Shown piece by piece: positions 7,878-16,508 of a stretch of 18,690 nucleotides of DNA. The stretch is from an uncultured Collinsella sp. (GTDB taxonomy: Bacteria > Actinomycetota > Coriobacteriia > Coriobacteriales > Coriobacteriaceae). The stretch spans positions 1-18,690 of the forward strand of contig UQIK01000032.1 in assembly GCA_900541125.1 (NCBI GenBank), in the 5' to 3' direction. Numbering within the stretch: position 1 is the stretch's first letter; each line of letters begins with the position of its first letter. The translations under genes and the position numbers were made by a program. The notes beneath the pieces were generated by a model. It ran no database searches and had not been told where the DNA came from. It saw only the letters and a program-made list of their open reading frames with translations.

Positions 7878-7910
7878 GATACCGTTGAACCCGCGTATCG
7901 ATACCGTTCA
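7878..7910 (+). repeat. Direct repeat GATACCGTT with 22-bp period
   Basis: GATACCGTT occurs at 7878-7886 and 7900-7908, each followed by one variable base and an A. The copies have the same orientation and are 22 bp apart, close to two helical turns. They lie in the 153-base gap between the first ATPase and the fused transporter gene. Paired 9-bp direct repeats with this spacing are typical binding sites of LytTR-type response regulators, but no such gene is in the window, and chance is possible. Confidence 0.4.
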
Positions 7911-7950
7911 GCCATTCGCCTCGCCCCCATCTTACGCATCTTCATCCGGT

Positions 7951-7973
7951 CTGTTACTTTTAATCTAACAGTT
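7951..7973. promoter_or_regulatory. Putative operator/promoter upstream of the fused transporter
   Basis: CTGTTA (7951-7956) is inverted as TAACAG (7966-7971). The block GTTACTTTT, then TAACAGTT after four bases, repeats the blocks seen at 4772-4788 without that gap. The AT-rich centre includes TAATCT (7961-7966), a possible -10 hexamer 33 bases before the next start codon. This suggests that the fused transporter has its own promoter under the same regulator as the divergent operon. Confidence 0.45.
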
Positions 7974-7998
7974 CTTTGAGGAACGTAGGTGCTTCCAA

Positions 7999-9813
7999 AT
8001 GTACTGTCGACTTCTTCTCAAACTAATCCTAAGAGACAAGGTCGTATGGATCTCTACGCTCGTTCTCGCTGCAGCCTTTTTCGTCCCCATTGCGTTCAAT
8101 TCACCCATCTACGGGCCCTTCTTTATGAAGCAGGGCATGCAGGGCTTTGTCGACGCATTCAATACGCGCGCGCCCCAGGCCAGCGGCACAGACCTATCGC
8201 CAGAGCAGCAAGATGACGCTGAGCTTGCAAGATACGCGAACGCCGCCCTCGCCGCCCAAACCGACGCCGCCTTTCTCGATTCTGCCGAGAGCTACTACGC
8301 GCTCATGGGCGAAGGCTTCCAATCCGGGTCCATCGTGGGAGACCGAGAGACCAATGACGCGGAGCTCGCATATTGCCGCGCCCTGAGCAGCTCCGGCATC
8401 ACGGATATCCCGGCCTCCGCAAACGACCTGCCATTCCTTTCCTTCCTGCCTTACGCCATTGCCGCGGCGCCGTCTTTCCTTCCCTTCATCCCCTTCCTTC
8501 TCTCGTCGATACTCCTGCTCGGCGCCACAAGGCCCGGTACCCTGGCGGCAAAGGCGCCCGCACCCAAATTCCGGCGCCTTATCCAGATCGTGTTTTCGAT
8601 AATCGTCGCGGGGACCGCGATGCTCCTCGCCGGCCTTGCGCCCGGGGGCATTTACGCCTTGGCCCTAAACGGCTTCGGGCAGATCGGGTACCCGATCGCC
8701 TTCTTCCATGACGGCGCGCTCACCACCACGACCGCGGGAGACGTCTTCACGACCATACTTCTCGCGCTGCTCGCGGGTGGAACCTTGATATCCGTTTGTT
8801 CCGTCGTCCTATCGACCGCAACGAGGCGCGTCTTCGCGGGCCCCCTTGCCTCCGCGTTGCTTGTCGCGGCCCCGGCATTCCCGTTACTGTCCGATTCGGC
8901 ACTGGGGCATAATGCCGCGCTCGAGCTCCTGCCGCTGGCCGTGTTCTCGCCTATCGAGGCAACGGGTTACGTAGGATGCTTCCCGACAGAATTCATTGGC
9001 TCCGGTTCGGGCGGCGCATCGATGCTTGCCGTGGCCCTGGCATACGTCGCGGTCCTTTTCGCGGTCGGCGCCGTTGTGACGCGTTCGCCCAAACAGGCTG
9101 GACCCGCTAAAAAGCACCATGGGCTCGAGCTCCTGGACGTGAGCGTGGGATACGGAAGCACGACGATACTTTCAATCGGGTCACTTTTCCTGAGCCCGGG
9201 AACGGCGGCGGGCCTCGTTGCTCCCAACGGCTCGGGGAAAACCACTCTTCTGGAAGCGCTGTCGGGCCAATTTCCCACCCGTATCCGATCGGGAAGCCTG
9301 ACGGCAGACGGAATCTGCCAACGCCGATCAGCCGAATTTGCGGAACTTGTCTATCTGAGCTCTTCGGGCAGCGCGGATCTTTACCCCACGCTATCGGCCC
9401 TCGAGCACCTTGCCTTCGTTAGGGAGGCGTGGAAATCGGCCGCCGACGTCGACTCGCTCTGCAGCTCCCTCGGAATCTCCCCATATCTCGACAAGCCGAC
9501 CCGTAAACTCTCGACGGGAATGAAGCAGCAGGTAAAGCTTGCCATGGCGATAGCGACCGATTGCCCGTACCTCATCCTCGATGAGCCGCTGAACGGCCTC
9601 GATCCGGGAAAGCGGAAAACCTCCTGCGACGCGATGCGCAGCGAAGTGGCGCGGGGACGCAGCGTGCTCATTTCAAGCCATCTACTCGACGACCTGGCAG
9701 ACCTCACCGACTCGTTCTACTTCATCGAGTCCGGCACGCTCGTGAAAAAGACCGAGTCGTCCTCGCAGACGCTCAAGCAGGAATACCTCGATACATACGA
9801 GGGAGGTGAATGA
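7999..9813 (+). CDS. Fused ABC transporter permease-ATPase
   Basis: This 604-residue protein joins a membrane module to a nucleotide-binding domain. The N-terminus has one TM (about 15-33), then a hydrophilic stretch (35-145) rich in Asp, Glu, Ala and Ser, then about six TM segments (150-360). LNGFGQIGYP (223-232) matches the signature in both halves of the 740-residue permease. The ATPase follows: Walker A APNGSGKTT (408-416), signature LSTGMKQQ (504-511), Walker B YLILDEP (524-530) and switch His H561. The Q-loop position reads YLSSSGSADLYPTL, again without Gln. The membrane part is N-terminal, as in peptide exporters, but the module is unlike the usual six-TM exporter fold. With only one module it would have to work as a dimer. 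Its TGA lies one base before the start of the secreted protein gene. Codon use favours C endings more than the upstream permease. Confidence 0.88.
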   Translation: MYCRLLLKLILRDKVVWISTLVLAAAFFVPIAFNSPIYGPFFMKQGMQGFVDAFNTRAPQASGTDLSPEQQDDAELARYANAALAAQTDAAFLDSAESYYALMGEGFQSGSIVGDRETNDAELAYCRALSSSGITDIPASANDLPFLSFLPYAIAAAPSFLPFIPFLLSSILLLGATRPGTLAAKAPAPKFRRLIQIVFSIIVAGTAMLLAGLAPGGIYALALNGFGQIGYPIAFFHDGALTTTTAGDVFTTILLALLAGGTLISVCSVVLSTATRRVFAGPLASALLVAAPAFPLLSDSALGHNAALELLPLAVFSPIEATGYVGCFPTEFIGSGSGGASMLAVALAYVAVLFAVGAVVTRSPKQAGPAKKHHGLELLDVSVGYGSTTILSIGSLFLSPGTAAGLVAPNGSGKTTLLEALSGQFPTRIRSGSLTADGICQRRSAEFAELVYLSSSGSADLYPTLSALEHLAFVREAWKSAADVDSLCSSLGISPYLDKPTRKLSTGMKQQVKLAMAIATDCPYLILDEPLNGLDPGKRKTSCDAMRSEVARGRSVLISSHLLDDLADLTDSFYFIESGTLVKKTESSSQTLKQEYLDTYEGGE

Positions 9814-9814
9814 C

Positions 9815-10159
9815 ATGAAACTATTTGAACAGCTGAAGTCCAATGCGTCGCGCATGGCTGTCTACGCCATCCTCGTGGCAACGGCTTTATGCGGAATCGC
9901 GGCACCCGTCTATGCGCTCAACGGAGAGAAAGGCGATGTCGAACCCGCGTACATGGCTTCGACGGTTAAGGACCGGTACAAAGCCTTCTCTGGAGACACG
10001 TTTTACGTAGCAGAGTACGACACGACCTACCGTCAGCTTCGCTACAACAAGAGATACGAATATCTAGGCCCAGAAGTAATCAGCTATACATCGGGTTGGT
10101 ACCGCTCCAGCTATGGACACATAACCCAGTTCAAGTGTAACTACCGTGTGTACAACTAA
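9815..10159 (+). CDS. Small secreted tyrosine-rich protein
   Basis: This 114-residue protein has a classical signal peptide: a charged start, a hydrophobic core AVYAILVATALCGIAA, and a likely signal peptidase I site after VYA (residue 34). The mature part is about 80 residues with 13 tyrosines and one cysteine, and it ends in CNYRVYN. I do not recognise the family. Its place as the last gene after a fused ABC transporter, with a start one base behind the transporter stop, suggests a substrate or partner of that transporter, such as a bacteriocin-like peptide. The general layout recalls lactococcin 972-type loci, but sequence likeness is weak. The start at 9815 has GGGAGG eight bases upstream. 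A GTG at 9806 in the same frame would overlap that site and is less likely. A strong terminator follows. Confidence 0.75.
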   Translation: MKLFEQLKSNASRMAVYAILVATALCGIAAPVYALNGEKGDVEPAYMASTVKDRYKAFSGDTFYVAEYDTTYRQLRYNKRYEYLGPEVISYTSGWYRSSYGHITQFKCNYRVYN

Positions 10160-10175
10160 AGCAACCCGGCCGGGA

Positions 10176-10210
10176 CGAGGGGCGACGCAAAAGCGTCGCC
10201 CCTCGTTTTT
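10176..10210 (+). terminator. Strong Rho-independent terminator of the transporter/peptide operon
   Basis: A perfect 13-bp stem, CGAGGGGCGACGC (10176-10188) with its complement (10193-10205), has an AAAA loop and is followed directly by TTTTT. It lies 16 bases after the stop of the secreted protein gene. Confidence 0.95.
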
Positions 10211-10219
10211 AACCATGTC

Positions 10220-10238
10220 AACTGAACCTAGTTCAGTT
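10220..10238. repeat. Perfect inverted repeat next to repeat copy 2
   Basis: AACTGAAC (10220-10227) and GTTCAGTT (10231-10238) are perfect inverted arms around CTA. The element ends one base before repeat copy 2. It has no T-tract and no clear promoter link. It could be a protein-binding site or a trace of insertion. Confidence 0.55.
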
Positions 10239-10239
10239 T

Positions 10240-10303
10240 GGTTGATTTCCGATCTCAGCCGAACACATTGAGCGGAAAGGCCGTTCCCGCAGTCAGTCGA
10301 ACG
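10240..10303 (+). repeat. 64-bp dispersed repeat, copy 2
   Basis: This copy differs from copy 1 (3027-3090) at two positions only, in the same orientation. It forms the right boundary of the accessory island, after the operon terminator and before the rpmE promoter. Its last base starts the next hairpin. Confidence 0.9.
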
Positions 10304-10333
10304 TCCCCGGGGCCCTTCTCAGGCCCCGGGGAC
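10303..10333. other. GC-rich hairpin after repeat copy 2
   Basis: GTCCCCGGGGCC (10303-10314) pairs perfectly with GGCCCCGGGGAC (10322-10333) around a 7-base loop. GGCATTTTCCC follows, a weak T-tract, so it may act as a second terminator. Together with 10160-10302 it fills the 368-base gap before rpmE, where no coding sequence is supported. Confidence 0.6.
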
Positions 10334-10414
10334 GGCATTTTCCCAGTTGAAGGAACGGTGGAGATGTGTTTCGATGGGTCAGATTCGTGTCGTTCCGAAA
10401 AGACCGTGAACCTT

Positions 10415-10443
10415 TTGTGGGACACGCGGCGCCGTGGTACCAT
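10415..10443 (+). promoter_or_regulatory. Putative rpmE promoter
   Basis: TTGTGG (10415-10420) and TACCAT (10438-10443) are 17 bases apart, a good sigma-70-type spacing. The predicted transcript starts near 10450 and leaves a leader of about 75 bases with two hairpins before rpmE. Confidence 0.55.
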
Positions 10444-10456
10444 AGCCGAGTTTGTT

Positions 10457-10511
10457 GTCTTGGTCGGAAACCAAGACGCCTTATGCGCTGATCGGTAACC
10501 AGCGCCTGACC
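10457..10511 (+). promoter_or_regulatory. Candidate L31 leader (two hairpins)
   Basis: Hairpin 1 pairs GTCTTGGT (10457-10464) with ACCAAGAC (10470-10477). Hairpin 2 pairs GCGCTG (10485-10490) with CAGCGC (10500-10505). Both loop regions contain a similar motif, TCGGAAACC and TCGGTAACC. GACC (10508-10511) could pair back to GGTC in hairpin 1. Structured leaders that bind L31 are known in several phyla, including a Coriobacteria type, and allow the protein to repress its own synthesis. I cannot test the match to that model here. Confidence 0.55.
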
Positions 10512-10527
10512 AATAAGGAGTCCTACC

Positions 10528-10953
10528 ATGAAGCAGGGTATCCATCCCCAGTATGTCGAGTGCACGGTGACGTGCTCCTGCGGCAACACCTTCAAGACGC
10601 ACGCTACCGTGTCCGAGATGAAGGTTGAGCTTTGCAACGAGTGCCACCCGTTCTACACCGGCCAGCAGAAGTTCGTCGACACCGGTGGACGCGTCCAGCG
10701 CTTCGCCGACAAGTTCGGTGGCGCCGCTGCCGCCCAGCTCAAGAAGGCCGAGGAGGCCAAGGCTGCCAAGGCTGCCAAGGCTGCTGAGGCCGAGGCCGCT
10801 CGCAAGGCCGCCGCTGAGGCTAAGGCTGCCGAGAAGGCCAAGCGTGCTGCTAAGTTTGCCGAGGAGGCTGCCAAGCAGGCCGCCGAGGCTCCCGCAGAGG
10901 CTCCCGTCGAGGAGGCCGCTGCCGAGGCCGAGACCACCGAGGCTGCTGAGTAA
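10528..10953 (+). CDS. rpmE: 50S ribosomal protein L31 with Ala/Lys/Glu-rich C-terminal extension
   Basis: The first 70 residues are a zinc-type bL31: KQGIHPQYVE at the start, metal ligands C16, C18, C36 and C39, and HPFYTGQQKFVDTGGRVQRF. The usual protein is about 65-75 residues. Here it reaches 141 because of a low-complexity tail rich in Ala, Lys and Glu that shifts from basic to acidic at the end and is likely helical. L31 sits at the central protuberance and joins the two subunits; the Cys-containing form can act as a zinc store. AAGGAG lies seven bases before the start. It is monocistronic, with its own promoter and terminator. Confidence 0.96.
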   Translation: MKQGIHPQYVECTVTCSCGNTFKTHATVSEMKVELCNECHPFYTGQQKFVDTGGRVQRFADKFGGAAAAQLKKAEEAKAAKAAKAAEAEAARKAAAEAKAAEKAKRAAKFAEEAAKQAAEAPAEAPVEEAAAEAETTEAAE

Positions 10954-10986
10954 ATAGCTCGCCGAGGAATCGCTCGCATTCATGGC

Positions 10987-11026
10987 AAAAGGGCCGTGCA
11001 TCCAATGGGGTGCGCGGCCCTTTTCT
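10987..11026 (+). terminator. Rho-independent terminator of rpmE
   Basis: AAAAGGGCCG (10987-10996) pairs with CGGCCCTTTT (11015-11024), and an inner GCA/TGC adds three pairs. The T-run is part of the right arm and continues as CTTGTT. The loop region GCATCCAATGGGGTGC is nearly the same as in the terminator at 15370-15398. Confidence 0.85.
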
Positions 11027-11028
11027 TG

Positions 11029-11161
11029 TTGGTGCAAACTAACCTGTCCCCATTGCACCAATTGGTGCAAAGTAACCTGTCCCCATTGCACCAATCGGCG
11101 GGGATTTTTCGTTTGTCCAGATAAAACCTGCCAAAATTAACCTGTCCCATTGTGGCAGGTT
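11029..11161. repeat. Three REP-like hairpin repeats with conserved loop
   Basis: Units A (11029-11061) and B (11062-11094) are tandem 33-bp copies with one difference. Each has perfect 9-bp arms, TTGGTGCAA and TTGCACCAA. Unit C (11125-11161) has different 9-bp arms, AACCTGCCA and TGGCAGGTT, which are again perfectly complementary. The loops share TAACCTGTCCC(C)AT, which reads ATGGGGACAGGTTA on the minus strand. Stem change with loop conservation shows selection for structure. A GGGGACAGG core is known from REP elements mobilised by RAYT transposases; assignment here is inference. Together with the rpmE terminator and the possible secA control region this explains the 337-base gap before secA. 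Confidence 0.8.
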
Positions 11162-11180
11162 GGTCGTAGTTATTACGTGG

Positions 11181-11229
11181 CGGTCGAGGTCGACCGTATA
11201 GGCCGCGCCTTGTTTGGCTAAAGTACAAT
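11181..11229 (+). promoter_or_regulatory. Putative secA control region
   Basis: CGGTCGA (11181-11187) and TCGACCG (11190-11196) are perfect inverted arms around GG. TACAAT (11224-11229) is a good -10 hexamer 61 bases before the secA start. No -35 box is visible at 17 bases, so the promoter may need an activator or be elsewhere. The inverted repeat is a possible operator. Confidence 0.4.
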
Positions 11230-11290
11230 CATCTGTGTTTAACTCGCCCGCAGCTGCACGGCGTGGGCGATGGCCAAAAAGGAAAACCAC

Positions 11291-14097
<2,807 letters not shown>

Positions 14098-14098
<1 letters not shown>

Positions 14099-15246
14099 TG
14101 GCTGAGGCTTTAGAGATAACGCCCGCCGAGCTGGACGCGTTCGCGGACCGGCTCGGCGAGGTCGAGTCGTATCTCCACCTGGACGAGAAGCGTACCCGTG
14201 TGACCGAGCTCGAGGCCAAAAGTGTTGCCCCTGGCTTTTGGGATGACGCCGACGCCGCCCGTACCACCATGGAGGAGATCGCGCGTACCAAGGAAGATAT
14301 CGCTGCCGTGGACACCGCGCGCGGCGAGCTTTCCGATGCCCGCGCCGCGCTGGAGCTTGCCGAGGAAATGGGCGATGACCCCGATGCCGCTGCGCTGCGC
14401 GAAGAGGCTGCCGTCACGGCGGAGCGCCTGTCCCGCGCCATCGACGAGCTTGAGTTAGCAAGCTGGTTTACCGGCGAGTTCGATCATGGCGACGCGATTG
14501 TGACCATCAAGCCCGGACAGGGTGGCTTGGAGGCCCAGGACTGGACCTTCATGCTCTTTAAGATGTACATGAAGTATTGTCAGCGCCGCGGTTGGAAGGT
14601 CACCATCAACGATTGTCCCGCGGCAGAGGTCATTGGCATCGATCGCGCGACCTTTACCGTCGAAGGCAAGGATGCCTTTGGCATGCTTCGCGCCGAGGCC
14701 GGTGTTCACCGCCTGGTGCGCATTAGCCCCACCGACGACAAGAAGCGCCGCCAGACCACGTTTGCCGGCGTCGAGGTCATTCCGGTGCTGCCCGATGATA
14801 TCGATATCGAGATTAATCCCGATGACATCCGCGTCGACGTGTACCACGCGAGCGGCCCGGGCGGCCAGGGCGTCAACACCACCGACTCCGCCGTGCGCGT
14901 GACGCATTTCCCCAGCGGTATCGTGGTCACTTGTCAAAACGAGCGCAGCCAGATTCAAAACAAGGCCGCGTGCATGCAGATCCTCAAGGCGCGTCTGTAC
15001 GAGATTGAGCTCGAAAAGCGCGCCGAGGCTCTGGATGAGATTCGCGGGCCCAAGACCACAATTGGTTTTGGCAACCAGATTCGCAGCTACGTGCTCTACC
15101 CGTACCAGATGGTTAAGGACCTGCGGACGGGCGTGGAGACCAGCAACGTCGAGGCCGTTCTTGACGATGGCGACCTGGACCCGTTTGTTATTGGTTACCA
15201 TCGCTGGGCCACCGGCAACGCCGATGTAGAAGGCTCGGAGGTCTAA
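14098..15246 (+). CDS. prfB: Peptide chain release factor 2
   Basis: This 382-residue RF2 ends translation at UGA and UAA. The catalytic GGQ is at 255-257 in HASGPGGQGVN, where the Gln is normally methylated. RF2 identity is shown by the C-terminus (GFGNQIRSYVLYPYQMVKDLRTGVE, split by length here at residue Y) and by LDPFVIGYHRW. The codon-recognition tripeptide, SPF in most RF2 proteins, reads SPT here (residues 210-212). The reading frame is continuous from ATG, so the programmed +1 frameshift that autoregulates many prfB genes is absent. It starts within the last base of the secA stop codon and has no separate promoter. Confidence 0.97.
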
Positions 15247-15248
15247 AA

Positions 15249-15270
15249 CATCGGGCGGTTCAAGCCGATG
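15249..15270 (+). other. Short hairpin after prfB
   Basis: CATCGG (15249-15254) pairs with CCGATG (15265-15270) two bases after the prfB stop. It lacks a T-tract. The true terminator is probably the one at 15370. TAAAAT at 15345-15350 is a possible -10 box in between, without a clear -35 box. Confidence 0.4.
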
Positions 15271-15369
15271 CTAAGCCCAACGGTTGGACGGGTTTGTATC
15301 CAGAGCAAACCCTGCGCAGGGGTGGTTTTTGTCCGGCGAATCGGTAAAATCGAATACAAGAAGAAGTTC

Positions 15370-15398
15370 AAAGCGCATCCGATGGGGTGCGCTTTTTT
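15370..15398 (+). terminator. Rho-independent terminator between prfB and the YitT gene
   Basis: AAAGCGCA with CC pairs with GG and TGCGCTTT (one T-G wobble) and is followed by six T residues at 15393-15398. It ends 12 bases before the YitT start codon, so it may also act as an attenuator for that gene. The core GCATCCGATGGGGTGC is shared with the rpmE terminator. Confidence 0.8.
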
Positions 15399-15410
15399 GA
15401 GGGAGGCAGC

Positions 15411-16301
15411 ATGGCATATCGTCTGGACATCAAGCGCATTCTTTCGATGAACTTCTTTCACGATCTGCCCCAGATCATGTTGGGGTGTGCCTTGGCCGCC
15501 ATCGCGACCGACCTGTTTTTGATTCCCAACGGTCTTGCCGCCGGTGGCGTTACGGGCCTTGCGACTATTATCCAAGCGGTCGGCGCGGCGCGAGGCGTGT
15601 CGCTTCCCGTCGGTATCCAGACCATCGTGATGAACGCCTTGCTGCTGCTGGTCGTTATGCGCGAGGGCGGCATGTTCTACGTGGTGCAGACCGCGACGGG
15701 CTTTGTGCTGCTGGGCTTCTTTACCGATCTGTTCGCCCCGTTTGTAGCACCTCTGGCGGATGCGGACCTGATGCTTCCCGCTATGTGGGGCGGCATTATT
15801 ACGGGCATCGGTTACGGCATGGTGTTGCGCGCCGGCGCCAACACCGGCGGCTCGGACACGATTGGCCAAATCATCTCGCGTAACACCTCGCTGCCGGTGG
15901 GCTCGACCGTCATGGCGATCGATGTTGCCGTATGCGCGCTGTCGGCTCCGGTCTTTTCAATCGAAAACGCACTATATGCAGGCCTTTCGATGGTCATTAG
16001 CGGCTACGTGATCGATGCCGTGGTCGATGGTGGCAACAAACGCCGTATGGTACTCATCATCTCGGACAAGTTCCCTGATATCGCTGCCGATATCATGTAT
16101 GGCCTGGGTCGTGGTTGTACCAAGTTTAAGGCGACTGGCATGTATTCGGGTGCCGAGAAGCCGGTGATTATGGTCATCGTGAGCCGTCGAGAGCTCAATA
16201 CCCTCAAGACGATCGTGCGCGAGCGCGATCCTCACGCCATTGTGACGGTCGCTGACGTTACGGAAGCCTTCGGCGAGGGATTCAAGGACATTAGCGCGTA
16301 G
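15411..16301 (+). CDS. YitT family membrane protein (DUF161/DUF2179)
   Basis: This 296-residue protein has about five TM segments in the first 200 residues, including the conserved LFLIPNGLAAGGVTGLA and RAGANTGGSDTIGQII blocks. A cytoplasmic DUF2179 domain follows, from about 206, with RGCTKFKATGMYSG and the ending VADVTEAFGEGF. The function of the family is unsettled; transport has been proposed. The start at 15411 is chosen because GGGAGG lies six bases upstream; an earlier ATG at 15387 lies inside the terminator stem. It is flanked by a terminator in front and a 207-base gap behind, so it is probably a single-gene unit. Confidence 0.93.
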   Translation: MAYRLDIKRILSMNFFHDLPQIMLGCALAAIATDLFLIPNGLAAGGVTGLATIIQAVGAARGVSLPVGIQTIVMNALLLLVVMREGGMFYVVQTATGFVLLGFFTDLFAPFVAPLADADLMLPAMWGGIITGIGYGMVLRAGANTGGSDTIGQIISRNTSLPVGSTVMAIDVAVCALSAPVFSIENALYAGLSMVISGYVIDAVVDGGNKRRMVLIISDKFPDIAADIMYGLGRGCTKFKATGMYSGAEKPVIMVIVSRRELNTLKTIVRERDPHAIVTVADVTEAFGEGFKDISA

Positions 16302-16508
16302 GGGCGACCGCGTTCCATCCAAAAGACGTTCACATTGATAAACCGTTTCATCAGCGGTTCTGCCTGCTAAATTGTTCAAATAATGATAAAAACTCTGGTA
16401 AAGCCATCAGTTTCCAGCATAATGAATGACGTACGTGCATTGCGGCTGTGTTGGGATTACCTTCGGTGCCGTGCGCATTTTGTCTAATGAGGATGAAAGG
16501 AAGGCACA

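Larger units (their letters stand above)
3027..10303. mobile_element. Putative genomic island bracketed by 64-bp direct repeats
   Basis: The segment between repeat copies 1 and 2 holds only accessory genes: a truncated tyrosine recombinase, an HTH regulator, a DUF2975 protein, two ABC transporter units and a small secreted protein. Housekeeping genes lie on both sides. The recombinase fragment ends about 150 bases from copy 1, the usual position of an integrase next to one attachment end. Codon use inside is less C/G-biased than in secA or the transketolase genes. The third copy at 18636 means the repeat may be a dispersed element rather than a true attachment site, so the island boundaries are a proposal. 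Confidence 0.4.

Noticed and set aside
7848..7979. 43-codon frame in the gap before the fused transporter, with VEPAY as in the secreted protein
   Set aside because: Poor ribosome site, no signal peptide, and only five shared residues. It overlaps the putative control elements.
10238..10498. Short frames over the 64-bp repeat encoding VDFRSQPNTLSG
   Set aside because: The frame is interrupted in copy 3 and there is no ribosome site. The repeat is conserved as DNA, not as protein.
15249..15270. GGTTCAAG resembling a tRNA T-loop
   Set aside because: No acceptor stem, anticodon arm or D-arm can be built around it.
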